DNA from: Strigamia acuminata | Taxonomy: Eukaryota > Arthropoda > Chilopoda > Geophilomorpha > Linotaeniidae | Assembly: GCA_949358305.1 (NCBI GenBank) | Contig: OX442314.1 | Coordinates: 46,942,581-47,006,580 of the forward strand | Length of the DNA stretch: 64,000 bases | Direction of reading: 5' to 3' | Shown: positions 40,736-52,100 of the stretch, piece by piece | Position numbering within the stretch: position 1 is the stretch's first letter | Layout: each line of letters opens with the position of its first letter | Notes under the pieces: model-generated | What the model saw: only the letters and a program-made list of their open reading frames with translations | Databases searched by the model: none | What the model was told of the DNA's origin: nothing | Position numbers and translations under genes: made by a program

Positions 40736-42700
40736 ACTTATTTTTTAATATTTAAACATGAAATTTCTATATTTAAATTCATTAATAAATTTTAAAAAAA
40801 CGTATCAAAAGAAAATACTTTCCTTATTTAAAATGTATTTCATTTCTAATGAATTTTCTGTTTGGAACTTAAATTCATTAAAAGCATGAGAAAAAATCAA
40901 CTTTCATCTATCAGCTCAGAATTCATTAAAAATTAATAACAAAAAAATTAACTTTTCAAATGTAAAATCGAAAAATAAATAAAACGTCAATTTCTTAAAA
41001 TAAATTTAAAAAAAAATAAATAAATAAATAAATTCTTAAGAGATTTGAATTCATTAAAATTCATTTGCAATGATTTCCAAAATCAGAATAAATTTCCAAA
41101 AAAAAAACAAGAATACATTTCCATTCTTTTCACTTCATCTATTAATTTATAATTTCCAAAACCAAATCCATAAATAAAATAAACTTATATTCAATTTAAA
41201 ACCAAAATTAGCACCAAATTTCCACCAACCAATCAAAACAATCCACATTCAATCATAAACTCCTCAACATTATCCACAATTTCATTTAAATGGAAAAAAA
41301 ATCCTGCACTTGCAACAATTTTGCTTCTCGTGACCTTGCACTGCCAGTTATCGATCCGCAAAACGCGCCGAGGTCGGCAGAGCGCGGGAAGAACGCGCCA
41401 AGTGGGTCATGGAAACGGGCGATGGAGATACGGGGGCGGAAACCATGCTGGGAGCTTCTGCACCCACCAAAGCAACGACCTTTCGACACTTAAAACTTGT
41501 AAACAAAATCTAAGAAGTTGATAAGCAGATAAGCAAAAAAATCCTCGCATAATAATCTTAATTTTAATGCTGTTTGCTGTCCGAAGAAAGTAAACACTAA
41601 AATTTATGTAAAAAAAATTTTTATAAAGCGTGCTGGCCCGCATTTGTAGCCATCCTTGGTCATGGGCACAGTCCGTAACCGGTCGACTGACTCCTTTGAT
41701 CTATGGAGAGTGGCGCTGTTAGTACCTAATCTGCCACCAGAGCGTGTCGCAAGCGCATCTGGCTTTAACCAAAGGGTCACATTGGCCAGTGTGAATGGCT
41801 GAATGAAATGAAATGAAATTTTGGATCTTTATTTACTTTATTTATTTTTATTTTGGATTGTAACGCGGTAAAATGGAGCGCGCCATGCGATTCTAACGCC
41901 CACTAGTGGTAAAATACTAAATCATTCGGCTCTAATCTGAGTCAGCCGACCATTCTTTCTATGGATTGTGGCCTTATGGATCTCGCCTCTCAAAGGCCCT
42001 GAGCATTACTAATCACTAATGAAAAGTAGGGATTACCAGTGACTTAGCAGGAAGTCAATAGGCCTGAGTGGGGTCGAAGTAGTTGACGAAGTGTCAAGTT
42101 CTGCCGCACTTGTCATTAAATCACAGAGTATCATCTAAGCAAATTAATTGTATTCTAACACAATTGAAGCTGCAGCTTCTATGAAAATATTCAATTAGAC
42201 ATTGAATAAGCGGGTTTTCCACAAACAACAACTTCCATTCACAGCTTAGCTTCCCCTTCTAGCACTCACCTGAATGCTTCCGGCACAATGCAACAGCTCC
42301 TGCTGACTTGACTCATTCCAACAAACATTCAATTCAATCATCCAAGCATTGTTGCCTCTACCTTTATATGTCAATTACACCAGTTGAGGTTGGATTTTAT
42401 GCCAAATTCTCTTTCAAACCCTTAAAGGTCTACCTAAGTCCGACGTTCGGCTAAATCCCGAGAGAAGCCAAGAGTTACCGCACGCAGTATTTGATTTCCT
42501 ACACGCCAGGAAATGAAACATACCCCGGATGAAAACAAATCTTTTTTACTTTTCTTCCTTCTCCCTGGACGCCAAACTATCTTCTACACGTGTTAAACCT
42601 CCTAGAGAATAATTCATCGTTTCGTCCCGCGATAAGACATGATCCATCATCTTGTATAAAGCCGAAGAACTAGTTAAGGTTCAAGGAAGTATGTCAAGGA
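40736..42700. other. Intronic sequence, AT-rich with one GC-richer patch
   Basis: The part at 40740-41280 is very AT-rich with (AAAT)n runs. A GC-richer patch at 41325-41480 is open on both strands but matches no family I know. The rest shows no exon-like or RNA-like pattern. Confidence 0.4.
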
Positions 42701-42709
42701 AAATGAATC

Positions 42710-43120
42710 ATGGTCTTCACTGGGATTTCCCCTTACAAGAATGAATCGGATCCGACAAGAAAAGGCTTTCACGAAAGCGAATCATCGCTCTCTAGATTGC
42801 GAAAGCCTCGCTTTAAGATGTTCACATTTTTGTTCTGTTTGTTAAGCCTTGTTGCTGGCCTTGGTCTAAGCCTTTTAGCATGTGCCATTGTTGTTGGCAA
42901 TTATTTGTATAAGGTGTATGCTGTCTATGTGGTTTCAATAATTCAGAGTTTTCTCTGTTTGCTTTTTCTGTTTGTTGTGTTCCGATTCAAGTCTAGACAT
43001 TATTGGATCAAGTTCTGCTGCATCAATGAAACTTTTCTTTGCAAGTTTAGGTTCTTTGCAAGTTTGGGAACCATTGGTATAAACTGGGAAAACTACATCA
43101 CCTGCGGATGCAAAAACTGA
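42710..43120 (+). CDS. Hypothetical small membrane protein nested in the LRR intron (weak)
   Basis: An uninterrupted 136-codon frame begins at ATG 42710. A polar N-terminus rich in Ser/Arg/Lys (about residues 1-36) is followed by two strongly hydrophobic stretches (about 37-62 and 68-94) separated by YLYKVY. A Cys- and aromatic-rich tail follows. The topology would be a two-helix hairpin. No family is recognised, no splice signals were identified around it, and hydrophobic frames arise easily in T-rich sequence. It would be a nested gene antisense to its host. The opposite strand is also open here for 78 codons, which weakens the case. Confidence 0.22.
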   Translation: MVFTGISPYKNESDPTRKGFHESESSLSRLRKPRFKMFTFLFCLLSLVAGLGLSLLACAIVVGNYLYKVYAVYVVSIIQSFLCLLFLFVVFRFKSRHYWIKFCCINETFLCKFRFFASLGTIGINWENYITCGCKN

Positions 43121-43124
43121 CATA

Positions 43125-44320
43125 AAACAACATGGTGCCAAAAGCCGCATAAACGACCGGACATCTAACATCTTATAAATAAAAACGTAATGTCCGTTTG
43201 TTACTAATCTTATATCTTCAAAAGTTCTACACCGATTGCTCTAAAATTTGGACACAATGTTGAATTCGAATAGGGGAGTGTTTTTAGGTACCTGTGATAC
43301 CTGCAACGGGTTTTTATACACCTGCAACAGATAAAAAGTGCTTTTTCCAAACAAACATGGCGGCCGTCGGTTCTAGCGCCATCTGTTGCACGCTTCACGC
43401 CCTATTTAACAAAACGTAAAGCGAACGGACAAGGATGACTCAAAAACCTGGCAACGCAAATCAGCGAATGTGCTTGATGAACGACTACGAACACGGGATA
43501 ACGGGACAAACGAGATAACGGGACAAACGGCACAAGGGGACAAACGTCCGCTCCTACAAGGGCCAGACTGAGCCACAGCAATGCTTGGCCGGGCACAGCT
43601 GCGGTAGTCTCTAATGAATTTTAAAAGAAGGAAAGTCAAGGCCCCTGAACCTTGGGGGTCTCTGGAGATATCGTACGCCAATTGTGCCTTATATGTATTT
43701 CCACCACTAGTTGCTGTTTTAGGGATAGGTTACATAGGGCCTTAGCTAGGGCCTTGCCTAGGGCTTGAAGGTTTTAGGAGAAGGTAAGATCAGGAGTTTC
43801 TCTATCTTACAGTATCTGCCACCGGGATGCAAGGTCTCTTGTTCTGCCCCCTCTGGGTAGTGGGTTAGGTCAGTAGTTCCCAAACTTTTTTGGTTTACGC
43901 TGCCCCTGTAGGCAAGTCACGGCATCCCTGCAAGTTAGTTCAGCATCCCTACAAGCCCGCCGCGGCACGTAGACTGGGTTAGGTAGTTAGGGTAGGTACC
44001 TGGAACCAAGCCAAAAAGGCATGATAGTCTTAGAGGACAGTGACTAGATGGGGTTGGTTTTAGTTGGTGGAAGTCCGACACTACTACCTATGATCGGGGG
44101 CCATTTGTGAATGTGATGTAATGCAGTCACGCTATCTCATTGGTTATGACACTTTCTCCAATAATAGTTATTGGGAAATCTAATTTTTGAATTTGAAAAA
44201 ATCAATTATGTAACCAAGGCCTGGCTGCCGTCTCCCTGCATCGCAGGTGTCGTGCACTTCCTGCAGGGACCGCAGTCAAACACACATTTTGTATCCAACA
44301 GCTGAGCTGTGAATGACTAA
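43125..44320. other. Intronic sequence with a possible hAT terminus
   Basis: TCAGTAGTTCCCAAACTTTT at about 43870-43890 resembles the CAGTGGTTCCCAAACTTT ends common in hAT transposons. I could not find the matching opposite end or a target duplication. Short internal repeats (GGGCCTTAGCTAGGGCCTTG) are at 43737-43770. No genes were recognised. Confidence 0.3.
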
Positions 44321-44325
44321 ATTAC

Positions 44326-44453
44326 CTGTAGTTGGACACATAGGCAACTCTCAGGACAGTCGGTGTCGGCGTGTTCACCATATCCCACCATTCCGGTTGT
44401 GGCGATGAGGAGGCAAACTGTTGTCCAATCATGTTGTTTCATCGTGGTAGATT
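44326..44453 (-). CDS. LRR protein, signal-peptide exon (residues 1-39)
   Basis: The minus strand shows a strong acceptor (TTTCTTTCTCCGCAG), an 11-nt leader, ATG at 44442, and 39 codons up to a donor CAG|GTAATT. The product begins MKQHDWTTVCLLIATTG, a short signal peptide, and then has CPESCLCVQLQ. This is exactly the first half of an LRRNT cap (C-P-x-x-C-x-C). Joining in phase 0 to the exon at 33779 gives CPESCLCVQLQ-VLC, completing the Cx6C-type cap with four cysteines. The predicted protein has 458 residues and the intron is 10,546 bp, far longer than the 55-90 bp introns typical of this window. The acceptor in front of the ATG implies at least one further 5' exon, probably in the GC-rich island to the right. 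Confidence 0.82.
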
Positions 44454-44459
44454 CTGCGG

Positions 44460-45210
44460 AGAAAGAAACTTATGTCAAAAACTGAGCGCTAGATAAATCT
44501 CGCTCGATGAAAGCCGCAGTTTGAGTCAAAAGTGATTGTTCCGAGCTTAAATTGATTTAACCTTCTACTTCTACGGTGTTATGTGAGTGAGCGAGTGGGC
44601 AGATGAAGATTACATGTTTGTCAAACCTGTTTTCAAGCCGATGATTCAAACATTGTTTCTAATACAACAATGAAAATAGACAGCAACAGCAACAAAAAAA
44701 AAATCTAACTTGTCAGTTTCTAATTAGAATTTTATCTGCATTCTTAGCCGTTTTAAAAGTTTTAAATTAATGACCTTGAAGAAGACATGCAAGGTCATTT
44801 TTGAGAACATGATTGGATTGGAGATGCTTCATTTCCTATACACATCATCAAAATCTAAATATCTGGGATTATGTGGCAACTTAACTCGATATGCGAATGT
44901 CGTGAACATATATTTCTGCTGGTGTGTGCTGTCCCATGCGAGATAAGCATCAGCGAGTGGAACCCGCACGCCAACTCTTTCAACATGTGATTCATTTTAT
45001 AGGTCCATTGATCGAAGATGGCCACTTCCGACATGATGTCAAACACGACCATTTCCTCCTTCGTCTGTCCTCGACTAATAATCTCTTTAACCCAAACTCT
45101 ATCAAAACAGCTTGCCAAATCGACGTTAAGATAATGTTGAATTATTGTTATATTTATGTAATGTAAGATAAATGCAAACAAAAGAGAAAATATCAAGAGC
45201 ATTGTGAGAC
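44460..45210. other. Sequence upstream of the LRR signal exon, with an unrecognised open stretch
   Basis: On the minus strand about 70 codons around 44890-45105 are open and have a mixed, protein-like composition (includes VFDIMSEVAIFDQWTYKMNH). They lie downstream of an acceptor-like TTTTGATAG. I do not recognise the sequence. It could be an exon remnant or chance. Confidence 0.25.
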
Positions 45211-45211
45211 G

Positions 45212-45425
45212 AATGTTAGACTAATGTTAGATCAATGTTAGTCTAATGTTAGACCAATGTTAGACCAATGTTAGACTTATGTTAGTCCAATGTTAGACCA
45301 ATGTTAGATCAATGTTAGATCAATGTTAGACCAATGTTAGATTAATGTTAGATCAATGTTGGACCAATGTAAGACTAATGTTGGATTAATGTTGGATTAA
45401 TGTTGGATTAATGTTAGATTAATTT
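45212..45425. repeat. 11-bp minisatellite (ACCAATGTTAG type)
   Basis: About nineteen copies of an 11-bp unit, AATGTTAGACC with GATC, GACT and GATT variants, gradually shifting to AATGTTGGATT at the right edge. Confidence 0.92.
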
Positions 45426-46110
45426 TGCTTTCATAGATTATGTTTGTTGGATGGTTTTTTAATATTACAACATTGAAGCAACAACGCAAAACTCTTTCTT
45501 TGTGCTGCCCGCGGCAACTTTCTCCTGCCAACATCAAATCAGTTGCTGGAAACAATTGCCATTTGTCCTTTGTTTCTATTTCGGCTGTGAATTTCCATCT
45601 TCACTTGAGGGTGAGGAGATGTTATTCTCAATCTACAGAAGCCATTTATATTTTGATGATAAAGAACATTTTCAAATGGGCTTGTCACATTATAAAGTGC
45701 AGTATAAATGTTGTCAAAAACATTATTTCAACATTAAATTAAAATGTTGCTTAAATGTTGTATCAATGTTGGATAAATGTTGCATCAATGTAGGATAAGG
45801 GTTGTATTAAATGCAGGATAAATGTAATATTAAGGTAATGCAGGATAAATGTTGTTTTAACTTTGTCCACAATATTCAGTAAAGGGATGTTAATCAATAT
45901 TGAATTGATACGGTCTATCATGACCATGAAATGCTAATCAATATTGCATGCATTTACGAATGTTGACCAGTGCTGGAAATGTGACATCGATGCTTGATAC
46001 ATGTTGCATCAAACAATAATTGTATTAGTAAATATTTTATCCGTGTTGACTTTATTCTGCAACAATGTCAGCAACATTTTACTACAATCTCAGCAATAAT
46101 GTGACCATGT
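45426..46110. other. Intergenic sequence with scattered ATGTTG motifs
   Basis: Sequence following the 11-bp satellite. It still contains loosely spaced AATGTTG motifs up to about 46000, as if the array had decayed. No gene was recognised. Confidence 0.45.
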
Positions 46111-46510
46111 CAGCTATTTTTTTGCAACAATGTTAGCTGGCTTATTTTGCAATAATCTTAGCTGCTTCATTTTGCAACAATGTTAGCTGCTACATTTTGC
46201 AACAATGTTAGCTGCTACATTTTGCAACAATCTCAACTACATTTTGCAACAATCTCAGCAACATTTTGCAACAATCTCAACTTCATTTTGCAACAATCTC
46301 AGCGACATTTTGCAACAATCTCAATTACATTTTGCAATAATCTCAATGACATTTTGCAATAATCTCAGCATCATTTTGCAGCAATCTCAACTTCATTTTG
46401 TAACAATCTCAGCGACATTTTGCAACAATCTCAACTACATTTTGCAACAATCTCAACTTCATTTAGCAACAATCTCAGCGACATTTTGCAGCAATCACGA
46501 CTAAACGTTG
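46111..46510. repeat. 22-bp minisatellite (CATTTTGCAACAATCTCAAC type) with a 25-bp variant
   Basis: The left part (46120-46225) has 25-bp units, CATTTTGCAACAATGTTAGC plus TGCTA. It then switches to 22-bp units, CATTTTGCAACAATCTCAAC plus 2 bp. The two forms share the TTTTGCAACAAT core, so a unit deletion was propagated through part of the array. Open frames across it only reflect the repeat. Confidence 0.9.
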
Positions 46511-46839
46511 CAACAATGTGACACAAAAATTACATCAAATTTACACCAATTTAAAAAAAAAAATTAAAAATAAACATTGAAAACATAAATGCAACATAAT
46601 TGCAACATTGGAAATTCCCTCGTTAAACAATCGTCACACCAACACTGTCAACCACCACTAACTCATTGTTATCTCGCACATGACATGCACACAACATTAT
46701 TCCAACACCCTGAACAACCGCAACACTAAATCAAGCCCGATGCCGCCATATCACACTTTCCCCACCATAACAACCCACTATTAAAACAACAATGGCATAT
46801 TAGGTGTGCATAGCCGTAAAACCACAGCAGGGACCTTGC

Positions 46840-47340
46840 ACGGCCGCTCCTAATGAGCCCCGGAAGCAGGCGCCTCCGCCACGGCAGTCGGCATCCACGC
46901 ATCATCGATCGATGAGCCGCAATGCCGAGACCGACCATTATCTTCGACCGATTCCACCATTTGCGCATGCACGGGAATGAATCGCGGCGTCGCGGGCGCG
47001 AGTGCGGGTGCAAATGTCAGCGGTTGCGCGCGGTGTTTCGGACGTGCGAATTCGCGTCTTACCGTCAGTGTTTGTTGTTGATTTTTGCTGTTTACCGACT
47101 GCACTGGACGGACGGAAGAATCGGTCGGCGCGCGCCTTTCAACGTCCCTTGGGCGCACACTTTGGACGAAGAAGCAGCGACCGTGCACCGGGCATGCGCG
47201 TGTTGCGAGGTGCTCAAGCGGTTTCACTGCGGGCGGGGTTTAGTTGTTGGAGCGGGCGCAGGGCGGTGTGGCGTCGGCGGGAGGCGGCGGCTGCGCCGAT
47301 GCGTGGTGGGTTGGATGCGCGGGGTTTTTGAATTTTGGGT
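46840..47340 (-). promoter_or_regulatory. GC-rich, CpG-dense island, probable promoter/5' exon region of the LRR gene
   Basis: Base composition changes sharply from about 25-35% GC to clearly GC-rich sequence with many CpG dinucleotides (CGGCGTCGCGGGCGCG and similar). Long overlapping reading frames on both strands are a by-product of this composition. The island lies between the LRR signal-peptide exon and the 3' end of the double-Cache gene. The only nearby gene needing a promoter here is the minus-strand LRR gene, and a good minus-strand splice donor (GTAAGA, 47062) is present. Confidence 0.4.
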
Positions 47341-47455
47341 GAGATTGTTTTTGGGTTTGGGGAATTTTTCGAAAACAAGAATTTTTTTTTATTTTCATTA
47401 TTGGTTTGCGCATGCGTGTTTCGGGGGTATTGAGTAGTGAGTGGTGGGGTTTTAC

Positions 47456-47519
47456 CTCGGGTTTCACCGATGAGTTGTTGGGGTTGAAAATCGATGTCAC
47501 TGTGTTGGAGAATGGACAT
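47456..47519 (-). CDS. Candidate upstream exon of the LRR gene (in-frame, uncertain)
   Basis: An ATG at 47519 opens 21 codons (MSILQHSDIDFQPQQLIGET...) ending at a donor CGAG|GTAAAA. Joined to the acceptor at 44453 it reads in frame into the ATG of the signal-peptide exon (…R-ESTT-MKQHD). If used, it would put about 25 hydrophilic residues before the hydrophobic segment. A competing donor (GACG|GTAAGA at 47063/47062) in the same island would give a purely non-coding first exon. The in-frame match has a one-in-three chance of being accidental. Confidence 0.3.
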
Positions 47520-48055
47520 CTGGGAGCAGAAATTGAAGAATTGATTAATACGTGTAAAGTTTATTAAATTATTAAATTATTAAATTAAATTGGACTTTTT
47601 AGGCAAAAATCGCACTATTGAGGCAAAAATCACTACTTTTAGGCAAAAATTGCATTTTTTTCAGAAAAAGAACATTTTAAACTTAAAAAATTACATTATT
47701 TGGATAAAAAAAATATCTTAGAACCTAAAAACTGCATTTATTAGATAAAAAGTAAGTTTTTTCAGCCAAGAATGGCTTTTTTTCAACATATAAATTTTAT
47801 TTTTTTAAATATTCAGTTATTCGGCCTTTTTGGTATTCGGTGCAACCCGAGTTACATCGACTTCTAAAAGTAATTTAAACTATTTCTAAAAACAAATTCG
47901 AGTTGGTGCAGAAACGCGGGAATTAAAACTTATGTATTACAAACATCGTTTTAATAACTAGACGGAATTATCTTAAATTCTCAAGTTTTAGCTGGCAATT
48001 TAAGGCCACAGATTTATGGTTCGGTTTGTAATTTTTCAACTTTTAAAATTTTTCA
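47520..48055. other. Intergenic sequence, AT-rich
   Basis: A short run of AGGCAAAAATC(G/A)CA motifs is present at 47600-47660. Otherwise nothing was recognised. Confidence 0.45.
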
Positions 48056-48200
48056 ATTCTACAATTTTATTTTCAATTTTAATTTCAATTTTAATTTCAA
48101 TTTTACTTTCAATTCTAATTTCAATTTTAATTTCAATTCTAATTTCAATTCTAATTTCAATTCTAATTTCAATTTTATTTTTAGTTCTTCAATTTTAATT
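48056..48200. repeat. 12-bp repeat (TTTCAATTTTAA / TTTCAATTCTAA)
   Basis: About eleven copies of a 12-bp unit with T/C variation. The open frame over it is a low-complexity repeat translation. Confidence 0.85.
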
Positions 48201-49160
48201 TTGAAAATTGAAACTTCAAATTCAATTTTCAATTTGTAGATGGCGCATCAGGGCCACCATAGGTTAGATTAGGTATTTGGGTATTTCTAAAACCTGATAC
48301 CAACAAAATCAAATAAATCGAATAAAAAATTTATTTTCAACACAGAACTATGTACTCAAATCGCCTGTGAAAACAGCAATATATTGCGTTGAAAAGGAAG
48401 AAGCAAGTCTCGCTTTAACTTCTAAACCCAATAAACTCTTCCGCGTTGACGATGTAACCATTTGCCAAACTGCAGCGAAAGAGACACGAGCGATGACGAC
48501 AGCTGTAACTACAATTTATAGTTAGAAAATTTAATTAGAACATACCTAGTCATTCCTGTTCCAATCCCCAACTGGCATCATCCTTCTCGCAACCTTGTGT
48601 TTTACTGTCTCCTACTTACGACTGTTAATGGCCCTTCAAATCGTCCAGTAATATTTACAGGTGGCACACCAGTTTGTCCCCGCCACAGTGCAGCTTATCC
48701 TACCCAGGTTTAAATTTTTTTCATTTAAGAGAACAAAAAAGAGACTAAAGAAATTGTGGTAACTTTTTTAAACTTTTTTTTAATATAAAATAATAGAGTG
48801 GAATGTGTCACTAGAAGTATTAAAACTAGTCAACAGATTAATTAGTTGAATCAACTGAGATTCTTTAAACTGTACAGCATCTCTGAAAAGGTTTACAATT
48901 TATGTAGAAAACAAATGTAAAAATACATATTTCCCAGTGTTAGAGTAACAAAAAAATATATACAGTATTTCCAAAATTTACGGCCTAACGCCATGACAAT
49001 CCCCTAAAATAGTAGAAAAAAAAAACAACAACGGTTGAATAAAAAAATATGTCATCATTTTGGGATTGTGCAGAGATTCTTTTACAATATGATAACAACT
49101 CTGTAGATTGGACGGATTTTTCGATTTAAAAAAAAAATATATATGTAAAAACTCGTGTAT
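48201..49160. other. Intergenic sequence downstream of the double-Cache gene
   Basis: This includes the probable 3' untranslated region of the minus-strand gene ending at 49163. No second gene, RNA or repeat array was recognised. Confidence 0.45.
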
Positions 49161-49162
49161 AA

Positions 49163-52100
49163 TCATCTAAGGCATCGCAGTAAAAAAAGCAACGCAAGTG
49201 TAATGACGACACTGGCGCATGACAAATTCGCTGCAGCAATGCGACAGCCGAACATGTCAAACCAACTGGCCCGATCTTTAATAAGATTGTCATATTCTGC
49301 TTCCATCAACTGTCCGTCAAAGTAACTAATAGCATTGTCAAAAGGATATTCATATCCCTGTTCGCATTCGCATTTGTAGCCTCCCGAGTCAAATCCACGA
49401 CCCAATATTGGAACACACTATAAAAGAAAAATTATTTTTTTTAAAAAAAATACTGTACGAATTAAGGGTGCGTTTGAATCGGTTTGAATCGAACTTTTTA
49501 AAAATACAATCCAATCCAAAAAATTTCGGATGGATAAACCAAATATCCAATCCTATCTGGAAAAAAATGGTGGCCCATCCAATCCAATCCAATCCTCATT
49601 CATTTCAAACCGAGTGCGGATTGTGGATAGGATTGAGTCCCAAACGTCTCAAACTGATGAATTACGTGCAGAAATGACCAAAAACTGATGAATTAAGTGC
49701 AGAAATGACCAAAAACTGATAAATTAAGTGCAGAAATGACCAAAAACTGATGAATTAAGTGCAAAAATGACCAAAAACTGATGAATTAAGTGCAGAAAGG
49801 ACCAAAAACTGATGAATTAAGTGCAGAAATGACCAAAAACTGATGAATTAAGTGCAAAAATGACCAAAAACTGATGAATTAAGTGCAGAAATGACCAAAA
49901 ACTGATGAATTAAGTGCAGAAATGACCAAAAACTGATGAATTAAGTGCAGAAATGACCAAAAACTGATGAATTAAGTGCAGAAATGACCAAAAACTGATG
50001 AATTAAGTGCAGAAATGACCAAAAACTGATGAATTAAGTGCAGAAATGACCAAAAACTGATGAATTAAGTGCAGAAATGACCAAAAAAAGTCGAAAAAAG
50101 TGAGAAAAAAACATCAGAATTTAAAATAAAGTGCATTTAAATTAATTTTTTGAATTTCGGATTATAAGGATCAGTTTCGGTTTTTTCCCCACTCCTATCC
50201 AGAATGTATGGAAAAAATTTTGAATTATCCAATCCGATTCAAAAAAAAAATAGGATTTATTTGGGACCATCCGAATCCGATTCAATTCAATCCGAATTCG
50301 GTTTGGATTGGATTGTATCCTATCCGACCGCACCCTTTGTACGAATATATATATATATATTTTTTAAATCCAATAACAGCATAAAATCACCATAGAGGAA
50401 CGTTGATCGCATTTATGGGTGCCCTTAAAGGCATTTTGAAGCCAATAATCATCGGAACATTGATTGATATCTAATTTTGCTATCGGACTGCTAACGGTAA
50501 CGACTCCACTAGAAAAAAAAAATAATCAAATTATTATACTCTTTATTATAATATTATTTCTCAATCTTACTAAAACTCTAATTTGTTTCTGATGTCGTCC
50601 CAACCGAAAAATGGCGCAGCATACGTGACAATCCATTGGTTATGAAACCCGCAATCGTAATACAGCGAAGACCAGTGACCGTGATTCAAATTTGGGCCGC
50701 GAAAGCGAATCGGGTAATGATCGTATTTAGTCGCGTATTCTCCATCCTGATTGGCCCTGATTTTGATTTTGAGAATGTATTCTTCCAAGCTGTCCATACT
50801 TGTTGCCCATCTGCTCTTCGGCTGGCTGAACCATTTTTTCTTCAAGTACGGTTCGGTTAAAATTCTCCTGGCCAAATCTTCGGCGCGAAATATGCGCGTT
50901 TCTTCGGTTTTGTACGCGTAAGGCGCAAACAACGTTCTGTTTGGGAATTTTCCAGTGTCCCAAAACACTCCAGCGCCCAGGATTTTATCATTGCCCATCA
51001 CCACGGACAAGACTTCGCCAAACATTTGATCTTCCGTCAAGGGTTTGTCCGCAAGACGGAGTTCCGCGAACAATTCGTTCGGATCAACGACTTGTAAGAA
51101 ACCGCTGATGAAATTGGCAAGACGTAATGCCATTCGAGCTTCGTTTTCCAATTGCTTTTCCACGCCAAATCCGATGTCTCCGTCGAGGATTAAATCGCTG
51201 GGAGAGAATAATCGTCTAGAAATAATTTAAAAATGAATTAAATCGTTTTTAAAGAGCAGAATAATGATTACTTGTCGTTGCACGTTTCAGCCGTCACTCC
51301 TTTTCGAATAAATTGAAGAAACTGTTCGATGTTCTTCGGATTTCTTTGTTTTTCGTGCAGAGTTCCATTTTCCACTTTGCTGTATTTTTTAATATACATT
51401 CGTCTAGTTTCTTCATCCAACTTCTCCTTGTTTTGTGGCATCATCATCATATCTAAGTTACGAAAACATGGCATTAACTTTGACTAAAAAATTCTATATA
51501 TATTTAATCAGTGCTGTATCGAACGCGAACTAAGATCGTGAACTAGTTCACTTTTCAAGTGAACGCAAAAAACGAACTAAGTTCACTTTTAAGAGTGAAC
51601 TTGAACGAAGTTCGCGTTCACCATGTTTGATGATGAAAACGTCGCAAAAACTTAACTTTTTGCATCGGTTTTAAACGTTTTGATGACGTTTTCATCATCA
51701 AAACATTCATTTGGATCACTTTTTACAACGAAAACGGCGAAATCAGCCGTTTTCGTCATTAAAATCAATGAAAACGACTGCTTTACTAAAAAAAAGTGTT
51801 TTTTTTTTCATCTGCAAACCACAAAACATAAAAAAAAAACATTTTAATTTTTTAAAAAAGAATTGGAAAAGTGAACTCAACTATTGGTTCAATTTCGTGA
51901 AAAAAATTTTAGTGAGCGTGAATGTGAACTAGTTCGCGATTTGGTGAACGAGATACAACACTGTATTTAATTTAATTTAAATCTTACATCCAATTGGGTC
52001 ACATTGGAAGAGCTTTTCGTACTCGGTCGCAGTACCTCTTTCTATAATCTCACCCAAATATGGTCGACGGACGTTTGCCGGAAGTCTGTATCCAGGTCTG

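Noticed and set aside
41286-41521. Overlapping frames on both strands in a GC-richer patch
   Set aside because: Open on both strands with no domain, start context or splice signals. This is best explained by local composition.
46726-47519. Several 85-171 codon frames on both strands in the GC-rich island
   Set aside because: GC-rich, stop-poor composition explains overlapping open frames on both strands. None shows a family motif. Only a short minus-strand exon was kept, as a weak candidate.
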